Below are positions 1-8,662 of a DNA stretch of 64,000 nucleotides, one piece after another. Source of the DNA: Chryseobacterium pennae (lineage in GTDB: Bacteria > Bacteroidota > Bacteroidia > Flavobacteriales > Weeksellaceae). Made by a program: the position numbers and the translations under genes. Below the pieces are notes generated by a model. That model searched no databases, was not told the DNA's origin, and saw nothing but the letters and a program-made list of their open reading frames with translations. Each line of letters opens with the position of its first letter. The stretch's first letter is position 1. Location: assembly GCF_003385515.1 (NCBI RefSeq), contig NZ_QNVT01000022.1, positions 1 through 64,000 of the forward strand, read 5' to 3'.

Positions 1-120
1 GCATTCGTTTAGTTCACTTTATTTTCTCTGGTTCTTCAGTATTTAATTATTATCTAATTTATTACTAAATCCTTTTACAAATCTAAAGGCATTCGTGGCT
101 ATTCAACAGCTCTACAAAAT

Positions 121-2535
121 TTAGCTTCCAATTCTCTGTTTAAGATCCTCAGCACCGCCGGTTTTTCTCGGCTGCCCATTCTTAGAAGACCCGAAATTGT
201 AAGTATAGGAAAGTGTCACCACGCGTGTATCTCTTTTCACTGCAAAATTTTCGAGATAATCATTATAAATGGTTTGCCCTTTTATATTACTTGTAAAGAA
301 TACATCAGTGAATGAAAATTTCAAGGTACTGTTGTTTTTAAACTTCTTCTGTGCACCAATATTCAAGTACCAATTGGGGCTTACGTTCAGATAAGCATAC
401 ACTTCTTTAGCCTTGTAATTTCCAGTTAATTCTGCTGTAAATCCGTTTCCTAATTTGAATGAATTGATGCTATTGATATTGAAAGTAAAGTTTCCTTTAT
501 TATTAATCTGTGTTCCGGAAACATTTCCGGTATAGGTGCCATAATAGAAATTGGCGCTGTTATTCATATCCCACCATTGGGTAACTTTTACAGGAGCAAT
601 CAGGTATAATCCGTAATACGAAACCGAGTTAAGGTTTTCAAAGGTTTGTACCGTTACATTCTGGCCATTTTCAACGATGGGTTTCAGGATGTCTGTAATG
701 TTATCTGAGGTTATGCTATAGCTTAATGTCGCAAAATATTTATTGCTGAGGCTATAGGTCAGTTCATAATTCATTGTAGTTTGCGGATTCAGGTCCTGAT
801 TTCCCGATCTCATGGTCGTAGGATCAAGATAAAGTTTAAATGGGTTCAGCTGATTATAACTTGGTCTTGTAATTCTTCTGCTAAGGTTTATTTCCAGATT
901 GCTTTTTTCTGTCAGGTCATAGGATAATACGGCACTTGGAAACAATTGAGTGTAGTTTCGTTTGTTCACCTGATTGGTGGCAAGCTGTGTTCCTTTTACA
1001 TTGGTGTTTTCAAGCCTTAATCCTGCCGTAGCTTTCAATTTATCCCATTTTTTAGATACATTTCCATAGAGGGCATTGATGTTTTCCTCATAAATAAAGT
1101 GATTGGTCTTACCAAGATCAGGAACCAGGTTTCCGTTATTGAAATCAAAAAACTTCATGTCATTATCTGTTTTTACGAAACTCGTTTTAATTCCACTTTC
1201 AAGCTTCCAGTCATTTTTGAAATTCTTGGTAAGGTCAGATTTTAAGGAATAAATATTTAATTTTCCGTTCATATCTCCCTTCATGATATCAAGTTGATCC
1301 GTTCCACTGATGATCTGATGGGTTCTCGTTTCAAAATTCTGTAAAGAGGAATTGGAATAGTTGATGTAGTCAAAATCGGTAGAAACTTCTGAACCTAAAG
1401 AATCAATAGTGTATTTGTGGTTGAGGTTAAAAGAAACGTTGGTCCAGCTATCATTAGATGTATTTTGGGTATTAAAAGTACTCTCAGGAGCATGATTACT
1501 GCCCAGTGTTGTATTGAAATTGTCACCGTTAAGATTGAATTTATTGGAAACCAGTCCTATTGAAAATCCCAATACATTTTTATCATTCACATAGTAATCC
1601 ATTCCCGCTTTGGCGATGTGATTATTAAACTTAAATTTCAGATAGTTGTCCTGTATATAGGCTTTCTGAAAGTTATTGTTTTCATAGAAATTTCGGTCCA
1701 GAACCAGTCCGTTATAAGCTTCTCTGTACGCAAAACTGTAGTTGGCGAATATATTGATCTTTTTGTTTCTGTGATTGATGCTGATACTATTATTGTTCTT
1801 CACATATTTACCCATTCCTAAAGATGTGGAAATACTTCCGTTTGTGCCTTTTCTCTGTTCTTTTTTAAGCTTGATGTTGATGATAGAAGATCCGGCAGCA
1901 TCATATTTTGAGGAAGGATTGGTAATAAATTCTATTTTATCAATCGTTGAGGAAGGAATTCCCCTAAGATAGTTAGCAAGGTCATTTCCGGTCATTGGTG
2001 TATTTTTCCCATCAATCTGAATAAGGAGATTTCCTTTCCCGCGAAGACTGATGTTGTCATTGTTATCAATATTGATTCCCGGAGCTTTTTCTAATACCTC
2101 AAAAGCAGAGTTCCCTGTGCTTGCAATACTGTTTTCTACGTTTAAAATCATTTTACCATCCTGCCTTTCAATCATTGGTTTGGCTTTGGTGATCGTTACC
2201 CCTTCAATAGATTTTATACTAAGATCAATTGAAGGAAGAGTAGTATTATCAGTCAATGAAATATGGTCTGAATGATAAACCTCAGATCCGTTTCTGCTGA
2301 TTTTTAAATGATAGGTTCCGCTTTTAACATCAATGAAATCAAACTTCCCGTTGGAATCTGCAATTTCCGTTTTTACTAATTTATTTTCAGCATCCAAAAG
2401 GTTGATCTCCATTTGTTCCGCCTTGTCCGTTTTAATACTTCCCGAAAGGGAAAAATTCTGCATAGTCTGGGCTGACAATAAGCTGGTGAACAGCAGCAGC
2501 ATCCAGAGAAAGATGAGTGTAAATATTCTGGTCAT
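121..2535 (-). CDS. TonB-dependent receptor-like outer-membrane beta-barrel protein (OMP_b-brl_3 family)
   Basis: The 804-residue protein starts with a Sec signal peptide (about residues 1-22, ending LLSAQ). Next come a carboxypeptidase-regulatory-like beta sandwich (about 27-105), a plug region (about 125-225, with IQIDGKNTP and a SSKYDAAG segment) and a long beta-barrel rich in aromatic and Asn residues. This order is typical of Bacteroidota outer-membrane receptors that import a ligand or take part in envelope remodelling; the ligand cannot be read from the sequence. A 20-residue polar tail follows the last strand (YTYNFGSS). A MarR gene ends 6 bp upstream on the same strand, so the receptor is probably co-transcribed with, and controlled by, that regulator. 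Confidence 0.9.
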   Translation of the reverse strand: MTRIFTLIFLWMLLLFTSLLSAQTMQNFSLSGSIKTDKAEQMEINLLDAENKLVKTEIADSNGKFDFIDVKSGTYHLKISRNGSEVYHSDHISLTDNTTLPSIDLSIKSIEGVTITKAKPMIERQDGKMILNVENSIASTGNSAFEVLEKAPGINIDNNDNISLRGKGNLLIQIDGKNTPMTGNDLANYLRGIPSSTIDKIEFITNPSSKYDAAGSSIINIKLKKEQRKGTNGSISTSLGMGKYVKNNNSISINHRNKKINIFANYSFAYREAYNGLVLDRNFYENNNFQKAYIQDNYLKFKFNNHIAKAGMDYYVNDKNVLGFSIGLVSNKFNLNGDNFNTTLGSNHAPESTFNTQNTSNDSWTNVSFNLNHKYTIDSLGSEVSTDFDYINYSNSSLQNFETRTHQIISGTDQLDIMKGDMNGKLNIYSLKSDLTKNFKNDWKLESGIKTSFVKTDNDMKFFDFNNGNLVPDLGKTNHFIYEENINALYGNVSKKWDKLKATAGLRLENTNVKGTQLATNQVNKRNYTQLFPSAVLSYDLTEKSNLEINLSRRITRPSYNQLNPFKLYLDPTTMRSGNQDLNPQTTMNYELTYSLSNKYFATLSYSITSDNITDILKPIVENGQNVTVQTFENLNSVSYYGLYLIAPVKVTQWWDMNNSANFYYGTYTGNVSGTQINNKGNFTFNINSINSFKLGNGFTAELTGNYKAKEVYAYLNVSPNWYLNIGAQKKFKNNSTLKFSFTDVFFTSNIKGQTIYNDYLENFAVKRDTRVVTLSYTYNFGSSKNGQPRKTGGAEDLKQRIGS

Positions 2536-2541
2536 AGTGTT

Positions 2542-2982
2542 TTAATTTTTAGGGTTGAGACAGTTTTCTGAAATCTTAAGTAAAGCTGAATACATCATTT
2601 CAATTTCCTCCTTCGAAACCCCTTCCAAAGCAACCTCCCGGTTATTTTCGACGATATTCTGAACCTCTTTGATGACTTTTTTTCCGGAATCTGTTACTTG
2701 CAGGTTCGTTTTTCTGCGGTCATCAGGATGAACATGTCTTGTGATATATTCAGATTTTACCATTAAATCAATAATTCTCGTCACAGATGCATTGTCCTTA
2801 AAAACCAGATCACCAATTTCATTCTGGGTAATTCCCGGGTTTTCCAGAATTGCTTTGATGATAAGCCACTGATCGATAGTGATCGTAAAACCGCTTGCTT
2901 TCAGTTGGCGTTGTGCATAGTTTCTATAGGCTCTGATGGCTTTGTCTATGTTGTAGAATATAATTGAATTTAATTTTTCCAT
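2542..2982 (-). CDS. MarR-family transcriptional regulator
   Basis: The 146-residue protein has the MarR winged-helix fold. The recognition helix is around DNASVTRIIDLM, and the wing carries the family motif DDRRKTNLQVTDSG. Members of this family are dimeric repressors that often respond to small phenolic ligands. It is the first gene of a two-gene operon with the outer-membrane receptor. The DNA just upstream of its start codon is full of TTGA/TCAA half-sites, including a perfect 14-bp palindrome, which suggests autoregulation. Confidence 0.9.
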   Translation of the reverse strand: MEKLNSIIFYNIDKAIRAYRNYAQRQLKASGFTITIDQWLIIKAILENPGITQNEIGDLVFKDNASVTRIIDLMVKSEYITRHVHPDDRRKTNLQVTDSGKKVIKEVQNIVENNREVALEGVSKEEIEMMYSALLKISENCLNPKN

Positions 2983-3004
2983 ATTTTCTAATTAAAATGA
3001 CTTA

Positions 3005-3035
3005 TCAATTATTGATATATCAATTAATTAGTTGA
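3005..3035. promoter_or_regulatory. Candidate MarR operator cluster
   Basis: Positions 3011-3024 form a perfect palindrome (ATTGATATATCAAT). It is flanked by TCAATTATTGA at 3005-3015 and by TCAA-N8-TTGA at 3020-3035. The cluster is 20-50 bp upstream of the MarR start codon. MarR proteins usually bind 14-20 bp AT-rich palindromes next to their own gene. Binding is inferred, not shown. Confidence 0.5.
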
Positions 3036-3151
3036 TCACAGTTTTTCTTTGTTACAACTTTCTGAAAATATTTTTATTAAAAATTAAAAAAATAGAATAG
3101 CATTTACAGTTTTTTACTGTCGTGGAAGTTTTTTACACTCATTATAACTAT

Positions 3152-6100
3152 TTAGGGATTTTTAAATAATTGATCAATTTGTTTTTTCAAACCAGGCGAA
3201 ACCCTGTAAAATTCACGAAGAAGATCAGTTGAAGCCGGCTTCTTCGGATATTGATTATCGTTCAGGAAATTTTTCAATGCCATATTCACCTTGTCTTCAC
3301 CCATCAGGTCACTCAATTTCACCATAGCCACCGCTCCCTTGGAATAGGAAATATGAGGAACATCTCCGGTAGCCCTGTAGAGGGGAAGTGCTTCAGAGAG
3401 CCCTTTTTCATTATCATAGATTTGTTGATGTACCTGTATTCTTTCCATCATTTCTGCTTTTCCGTGCATCTTTTTATAGAGCATCATTTCAGTATACATG
3501 GCAAGGGTTTCCGTAAGCATTACAGCACCTTCTCTGTTATCGGGATTGATCTGGCTGTTTCCCCACCACAAATGGGAAAGTTCATGTCCGGCAAGCTCAT
3601 TAATCACGTCCTGCTTTTTATCCGCATGAATATTAGCATGAAAAACCATGTCTTCAGGCATGAAAATCGAAGAAGGATAAGCCGTAGCAGCAAAGCCCTT
3701 GGTAAAAGAAGAAATCTCAGCGAAATTGATTGTTTTGAAAGGGTATTTTCCAAAATTCTGCTGGCAGTAATCCAGGGTAAGTTGGGCGTTTTTCAGCAAA
3801 TGATCTACATTTTCAAAATGTTTTTGATGGTAAAATACATTGACTTCAATTCCTTTGTAATGGATACTTTTTGTCTGATATTTTGCAGAAGAAACAGCAA
3901 AACGGAAAGGGATATTTTCTGCTTTATACCGGAAATAATTCCGGCCTGATTGTGTCCATTTTTTAATGAGATCCCCGGTTCCTATAGCTGTTTGAGTTTT
4001 TTCCGTAGAGATTGTCATATCAAGATTGATGAAATCCTTTTTTACTACTTCGGCAGCCTCAGGCTTTTTCAATTCTGCCAGTTTTCCAAGTCCATATTGA
4101 TTCCGTAGATTTTGATCCTGAACTTCATCATCCTTTTGATAGCCAATGGTTGGGTAATACCTGCTGATTCTCATAAATGATCCATTTTCTATAATCGAAT
4201 TGAAAGACTGATGCCCGTTTACAGCATACCATTGATAAGAGATCTCGAAATCCAAAGTGGCAGTATCATTAGGATGTAAACCTGCTTTTAATAAAATCTC
4301 ATAAGTGTTTTCATTAAGTTGTATCATTTCATTTCCAGTTTTAAAAACAGCGGTTTTCAATTTCAGATCAGGGTGGAAATTGATAAGAATGCTATGAATG
4401 GTTTTCTCTTTTTGATTCTTAAGGATATATTTTCCGGAAATCACATACGAATTGTTTGACGGATTTAGTTGAATATCAGTGGTAATGTCAGTAATATCAG
4501 GTTGTGGCAGGTTTTCATACTTTCGAAAACTCTTTTCATACTGAACGGAATTCAAGACCTCTTTTTCACCATCTTTGGGAATATACCCTTCCATGAAATA
4601 TCTTCCGGATATCATCCCTGAGATGAGCAGAATAATAGTGAAAACAGATTGGGCAACAGGGAGTTTTTTAAATTTAATTATAGTATTCAATGCCCATAAT
4701 GAAGCAATGAGTCCGGTTCCAAATAAAAGTCTTTGGGTAAAAGCTTTTTCATATATTCCATAACCGTTAAAATCACTGTAACTACCTTTAAAGTCTGAAA
4801 AAATTCTAAAAAGAGGATAAGGAATAATTTTACCGGAAACAGGACCTGTAAGAATAAAAACAGCAAGAACAGATAACCCAAGTGCAATGAATTTGTGAGG
4901 GATTCTGTCATTAATCAAAAGGGTAAAACCAGCGAATAAAATCAAAGGAAAAGTATTGAAAAGAAAAACTGCCAGATAAGCATTCCAATCGATATGGAAA
5001 TACTGATAAGCAGCCTGAAAAATAATTCCTTCTCCAATTAAAATTCCTGTAAAAAAACACAACAAAATACTTATGGAGATAAAATGTCCTGTTAATTTAT
5101 TCTTTGAGAAAAAAGTGCTGTTTTCGATCAGGAAAAAACCCGATGATTTTGATCTCCAATACAGATCATTAAGAAAATAGGCTGTAATCAGTAATCCGAG
5201 TAAGTGAAAATTCTCTGATATGGTTGTGGTCATAAGCCCTGAGCTGGCATATTTCTGAGGAAGGCGGATTCCTTTTTCAATTTCGGCGTACATTTCCATT
5301 CCTACAGAAAATATAAGGAGCATAGAAACTGCAGGAATTGTAATACTTTTGAACAGGTAAATTAAATCAATTTTGGCAAAGGATAGTATGGATTGCAGAA
5401 AAGACAATCTTCCAAAATGAGGTTGTACCCTGGAGTAATCTGTGGATATTAATTTTGACTGATAACCGGCTTGGTGAGCTCTTTTTTTTACTTTCTGTCC
5501 GGATGTAGTTGAAAATGAAAATTGTTTTAAACTAAGGAATAAAAGTATGGCAGACAGAAGCAGGCAGAAAATCCTGTTAAGCAGTAAATAGCCAGTGAAA
5601 GGGACAATCTGTGTGTTTTTTTGTGAAACGGTTAATAGTCTTGCTTCAAAAAAATAAGAGGATAACCCGAACGGATCAACAATAGCGGATAATTGCTGGG
5701 TTTCCAATGATTGTGGCATGCTTCCCGCCATAAAAGGGGAGTTGGAAAACAGTAGAATAATCATGTAGAAAATATAAAGTAACAAACCACCCGCTACTAC
5801 CAACAGCTTTTTCCGGATGACTAATGAAAGTAAAAAAAGAAAACTGCAGACCAAAAGACTATTGAGGAACCCAAAAATAACTAAAGGATAGAAGTAGGCC
5901 CCTATACTGAATCCGTTTTGCATTTCACTTCCGGTCCGAAGGCTCTGGCCTATAACAAATCCCAGCATCAAAAAGGAAAAGCTTAAAAAGGTCTGCAGAA
6001 AATAGAGATAGAATTTTCCTTTGAGATAAGCTTTTTTGGTAATAGGAAATGAAAAGAGTACTGTGTCAAATTTTGAATCGTAGTCTTTAAATAATAATTG

Positions 6101-6316
6101 TAAAGCATAAACTGTTGCAAAAAATATAATGGAAAGGCTTAGCATTCCGGTCATGAATCCAATGGTATAAGGAGAATTTAAATAGATTCCTTCTCCAACG
6201 GAAAGGTTGAATTGGTTTCCACAGAAAATACCCAGAAATACAAGGATTAAGGCAACAAGATAACTAAGCCAATGCTTTGTACTGCGTTTGGCTTCAAAAG
6301 AAAATATGGCATTCAT
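3152..6316 (-). CDS. ABC-2 type permease fused to M1-family aminopeptidase
   Basis: The 1054-residue protein has about a dozen hydrophobic segments in two ABC-2-like blocks (about 15-270 and 315-575). A large extracytoplasmic C-terminal M1 metallopeptidase domain follows. The zinc motif HELSH lies near residue 909, followed by WWGN. The third ligand is probably the Glu in MLTETLAMYTE, with about 20 residues after the second His instead of the usual 18. The gene is 2 bp downstream of its ATPase gene (6319-7191). This fusion is known from Flavobacteriia. Substrate and peptidase targets are unknown; the peptidase may process exported peptides or the protein may be part of an envelope-stress exporter. 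Confidence 0.88.
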   Translation of the reverse strand: MNAIFSFEAKRSTKHWLSYLVALILVFLGIFCGNQFNLSVGEGIYLNSPYTIGFMTGMLSLSIIFFATVYALQLLFKDYDSKFDTVLFSFPITKKAYLKGKFYLYFLQTFLSFSFLMLGFVIGQSLRTGSEMQNGFSIGAYFYPLVIFGFLNSLLVCSFLFLLSLVIRKKLLVVAGGLLLYIFYMIILLFSNSPFMAGSMPQSLETQQLSAIVDPFGLSSYFFEARLLTVSQKNTQIVPFTGYLLLNRIFCLLLSAILLFLSLKQFSFSTTSGQKVKKRAHQAGYQSKLISTDYSRVQPHFGRLSFLQSILSFAKIDLIYLFKSITIPAVSMLLIFSVGMEMYAEIEKGIRLPQKYASSGLMTTTISENFHLLGLLITAYFLNDLYWRSKSSGFFLIENSTFFSKNKLTGHFISISILLCFFTGILIGEGIIFQAAYQYFHIDWNAYLAVFLFNTFPLILFAGFTLLINDRIPHKFIALGLSVLAVFILTGPVSGKIIPYPLFRIFSDFKGSYSDFNGYGIYEKAFTQRLLFGTGLIASLWALNTIIKFKKLPVAQSVFTIILLISGMISGRYFMEGYIPKDGEKEVLNSVQYEKSFRKYENLPQPDITDITTDIQLNPSNNSYVISGKYILKNQKEKTIHSILINFHPDLKLKTAVFKTGNEMIQLNENTYEILLKAGLHPNDTATLDFEISYQWYAVNGHQSFNSIIENGSFMRISRYYPTIGYQKDDEVQDQNLRNQYGLGKLAELKKPEAAEVVKKDFINLDMTISTEKTQTAIGTGDLIKKWTQSGRNYFRYKAENIPFRFAVSSAKYQTKSIHYKGIEVNVFYHQKHFENVDHLLKNAQLTLDYCQQNFGKYPFKTINFAEISSFTKGFAATAYPSSIFMPEDMVFHANIHADKKQDVINELAGHELSHLWWGNSQINPDNREGAVMLTETLAMYTEMMLYKKMHGKAEMMERIQVHQQIYDNEKGLSEALPLYRATGDVPHISYSKGAVAMVKLSDLMGEDKVNMALKNFLNDNQYPKKPASTDLLREFYRVSPGLKKQIDQLFKNP

Positions 6317-6318
6317 GA

Positions 6319-7191
6319 TTAAGGTTTTTGCGTTAAAGTATAGAAGTAAAAATGCTCCAGTAAAGGACTTACAGGGCTAAAATCGAGAGGTGAGTCTTCA
6401 GAAAATACAGTAAGATGGAACTTTCTTTCTATCAATTGCCTGCTGATGACTTCATAGTGTGAATAATGGCTTTCCGACTCGTTTTTTTCCAGGGATTTTG
6501 ACCAGATTTTATTCTCTAATTCAGCCATCAATTGTTTGGGTTCTCCTTTTCTGAGAATCTGCCCGAGGTTCATTACTGCAATTTCTGAGCAGAGGTTTCT
6601 CACATCTTCCACCAAATGAGTAGAAAGAATAACGATAACATCGCGGCTTATATCATTCAGGAGAATATTGAAACGGTTTCGTTCTTCGGGATCTAAACCG
6701 GCTGTGGGTTCATCTACAATAATAATTTTAGGATTTCCCAATAATGCCTGGGCAACTCCAAAACGCTGCTTCATTCCACCGGAAAAAGTATGAACTTCTT
6801 TGTTTTGAAAATCCTGAAGATTCACTTTTTCAAGCAGCTTTACAATCTGGTTTTTACGTTGGGCTTTATCTGTAATTCCTTTCAGAACAGCAATATGGTC
6901 TAAAAGGTCATACGCGGAAATTTTAGGATATACTCCAAAATCTTGGGGCAGGAATCCTAAATTTTGTTTGATGTACTCAGGGTTTTTAATACTATCAATG
7001 TCATTAAAAATAATACTTCCCGAGGTTGGCTTCTGTAATCCTACAATAGTTTTCATCAGGGATGATTTTCCGGCTCCATTAGGTCCCAGCAATCCGAACA
7101 TTCCGTTGCTTATTTCTAAAGATATGTTGTTAATCGCTTGAAAACCATTTTTGTAGGTGAGGTTTAGGTTGTTGATTGATAAGGTATTCAT
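6319..7191 (-). CDS. ABC transporter ATP-binding protein
   Basis: From the ATG at 7191 the protein has 290 residues; longer upstream versions lack a family-like N-terminus, and MNTLSINNL is the natural start. Walker A (GPNGAGKSS), the signature FSGGMKQRFG and Walker B (IIIVDEPTAGLD) are all present, followed by a switch His in LSTHLVEDV. It powers the ABC-2/M1 fusion encoded directly downstream. The C-terminal 70 residues past the ATPase core match the extension typical of ABC-2 exporters with a separate permease. Confidence 0.93.
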   Translation of the reverse strand: MNTLSINNLNLTYKNGFQAINNISLEISNGMFGLLGPNGAGKSSLMKTIVGLQKPTSGSIIFNDIDSIKNPEYIKQNLGFLPQDFGVYPKISAYDLLDHIAVLKGITDKAQRKNQIVKLLEKVNLQDFQNKEVHTFSGGMKQRFGVAQALLGNPKIIIVDEPTAGLDPEERNRFNILLNDISRDVIVILSTHLVEDVRNLCSEIAVMNLGQILRKGEPKQLMAELENKIWSKSLEKNESESHYSHYEVISRQLIERKFHLTVFSEDSPLDFSPVSPLLEHFYFYTLTQKP

Positions 7192-7264
7192 AATATTGAG
7201 TTTGGGTAATAGAAGAACAGGCAATCCTTTTGAGGACTACAGTTGTGTTGAATTAAAGAGACGG

Positions 7265-7292
7265 ATAGATAATAGACGAAGAGATGAGAGAC
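7265..7292 (-). repeat. 28-bp dispersed repeat, copy 1
   Basis: This 28-bp segment is identical, in inverted orientation, to 15433-15460. Weaker similarity continues on the downstream side (TCTC-TTAAT). It lies in the 212-bp gap upstream of the ABC ATPase gene, in which no gene is visible. Confidence 0.8.
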
Positions 7293-7403
7293 TTAGAGAT
7301 TCAAAAATAAAGAACAAAGGAAAAGACTTTCAGCTTTCAAATAACAGACTATTGAAAGGATGAGAACCTTAAACGATGCACTTTAAACCTTGAACTTTGA
7401 ATT

Positions 7404-7607
7404 CTACTCTTTATACTCCAGGATATCTCCGGGCTGGCACTCCAGGATTTTGCAGATGGCTTCCAGGGTGTCGAAGCGTACTCCTTTGGCTTTTCCGGTT
7501 TTCAGGATGGAAAGGTTAACGGGAGTGATTCCCAGTTTTTCTGCCAATTCTTTACTCTGCATTTTTCGTTTGGCTAACATGACATCTAAGTTGACTATAA
7601 TTGGCAT
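7404..7607 (-). CDS. Small Xre/Cro-type HTH regulator (YozG-like)
   Basis: The ATG at 7607 gives a 67-residue protein that is nearly all helix-turn-helix (KELAEKLGITPVNLSILKTG). The upstream extension of the frame encodes a cysteine-rich, non-family stretch and was rejected. The gene starts 1 bp after the DUF2975 stop codon. DUF2975 membrane proteins paired with a YozG-like regulator are a recurrent arrangement in Firmicutes and Bacteroidota. It probably represses its own operon through the inverted repeat at 8128-8169. Confidence 0.88.
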   Translation of the reverse strand: MPIIVNLDVMLAKRKMQSKELAEKLGITPVNLSILKTGKAKGVRFDTLEAICKILECQPGDILEYKE

Positions 7608-7608
7608 T

Positions 7609-8124
7609 TTAAATAAATAGATCTTGTTCGTTTTGCAAATGTAGTCCTTGCTTAAAGATATTGGCAAGAAACAGACAGAAAATTCCAAGCATAAAGTGAA
7701 TAAACACCAGTCCCCATACAATACTTTCTACTTCCACGAAGAAACTCGCGATAATAACCAGAGGAAGCGGAATGAAAACATTGTACAGGTAAAATCTCTT
7801 AAGATGCAATACATGTTCTTGGGTAAAAAGCTTCGGCTGGAAGAATACCCTGAAAACTTTTGCTGAAAGCCAGAAAAAGATTCCATAGGAAAATAAAACC
7901 AACAGAAATGAAAAAATGATATAGGGATAATTATCTTCTATATTCAAAAACGGCTGCTCAGTGAATGGATAATTGATATGGAGATATTGCCCGTTTCCAT
8001 AAGGTGTTACAGAAAAACCTGTAGCCAGGCAGAGCATGGAATACAAGACGATGATTAAATATCCGGCCGATACTACCGAGCAGATATAAAATAAAATTCG
8101 GGAAATAACTTTGGTCTGGTTCAT
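7609..8124 (-). CDS. DUF2975-family membrane protein
   Basis: The 171-residue protein has about four hydrophobic segments (about 10-35, 70-95, 112-130 and 135-160). Its overall pattern, together with the small Xre regulator that follows, matches the DUF2975 family. The function of the family is unknown; the pairing suggests a membrane sensor or target that acts with the regulator. Confidence 0.8.
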   Translation of the reverse strand: MNQTKVISRILFYICSVVSAGYLIIVLYSMLCLATGFSVTPYGNGQYLHINYPFTEQPFLNIEDNYPYIIFSFLLVLFSYGIFFWLSAKVFRVFFQPKLFTQEHVLHLKRFYLYNVFIPLPLVIIASFFVEVESIVWGLVFIHFMLGIFCLFLANIFKQGLHLQNEQDLFI

Positions 8125-8127
8125 GAC

Positions 8128-8169
8128 ACGATCATTAATTAGTATTGCAAATGTATAATTAATTATCGT
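8128..8169. promoter_or_regulatory. Promoter with flanking inverted repeat (operator of the DUF2975/Xre operon)
   Basis: On the minus strand there is a -7 box TACATTTG (8148-8155), a perfect match to the Bacteroidota consensus TAnnTTTG. It is flanked by inverted 14-mers at 8128-8141 (ACGATCATTAATTA) and 8156-8169 (TAATTAATTATCGT), which match at 13 of 14 positions. A dimer bound here would cover the promoter. The start codon of DUF2975 is only 4 bp past the inner repeat, so the leader is very short. Confidence 0.6.
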
Positions 8170-8270
8170 AAAACAATAATTAATTTAAATAAAATTTTAT
8201 TTTCATCATTAATTAAGAATCAGAAAACCATCATAATAATCGCTATCTTTACTATTAAAACATAATCATC

Positions 8271-8615
8271 ATGGCTTATAATACTGAATTGGCTGACAGG
8301 GTCAGAGAATGGCTGGCTCAGGTGAATGATATTAAAATTGAAGAAAAGAGAATGTTTGGCGGCCTTGCATTTCTGGTGAATGATAAAATGTGTATCAATA
8401 TCAGTCATGATAACCTGATGTGCCGTTACAATCCTGAAAAGGAAGAAGAAGTAGTGGAGAAAATGGGTTTTCTTCCCATGATAATGAGAGGAAAGCAGCT
8501 CAAAGAATACTGTTATGTAGAGCCCATTGGTTTTCAGAAACCCGAAGATTTTGAATATTGGATGAAGATTTGTCTTGATTATAACAAAATAGCAAAAGCT
8601 TCGAAGAAGAGATAA
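8271..8615 (+). CDS. TfoX N-terminal domain protein
   Basis: The 114-residue protein is a stand-alone TfoX-N domain (KRMFGGLAFLVNDKMCINI, then a C-terminal MIMRGKQLKEYCYVEP block). The full-length enterobacterial TfoX/Sxy is a competence regulator, but single-domain homologues are common in Bacteroidota and have no proven competence role. A near-consensus -7 box (TATCTTTA, about 8243) precedes the gene. It is transcribed alone, divergent from DUF2975, and ends at a bidirectional terminator. Confidence 0.88.
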   Translation: MAYNTELADRVREWLAQVNDIKIEEKRMFGGLAFLVNDKMCINISHDNLMCRYNPEKEEEVVEKMGFLPMIMRGKQLKEYCYVEPIGFQKPEDFEYWMKICLDYNKIAKASKKR

Positions 8616-8632
8616 GTTCCCTTTAAACATAA

Positions 8633-8658
8633 AAAATCACCGGCTTAGCGGTGATTTT
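8633..8658. terminator. Bidirectional Rho-independent terminator
   Basis: A perfect 10-bp stem (AAAATCACCG / CGGTGATTTT) encloses a 6-nt loop. It lies between the convergent TfoX-N and YwqK genes. A- and T-rich flanks allow it to work in both directions. Confidence 0.85.
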
Positions 8659-8662
8659 GTTG

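Noticed and set aside
3108..3122. Terminator after the ABC/M1 gene
   Set aside because: A 5-bp stem (ACAGT/ACTGT) without a T-run in the right direction is too weak.
3251..3949. 232-aa plus-strand coding region
   Set aside because: It lies wholly inside the M1 peptidase domain on the other strand, and its translation lacks domain features.
8220..8630. 136-aa minus-strand protein opposite the TfoX-N gene
   Set aside because: Antisense shadow of a well-supported gene and covers its terminator.
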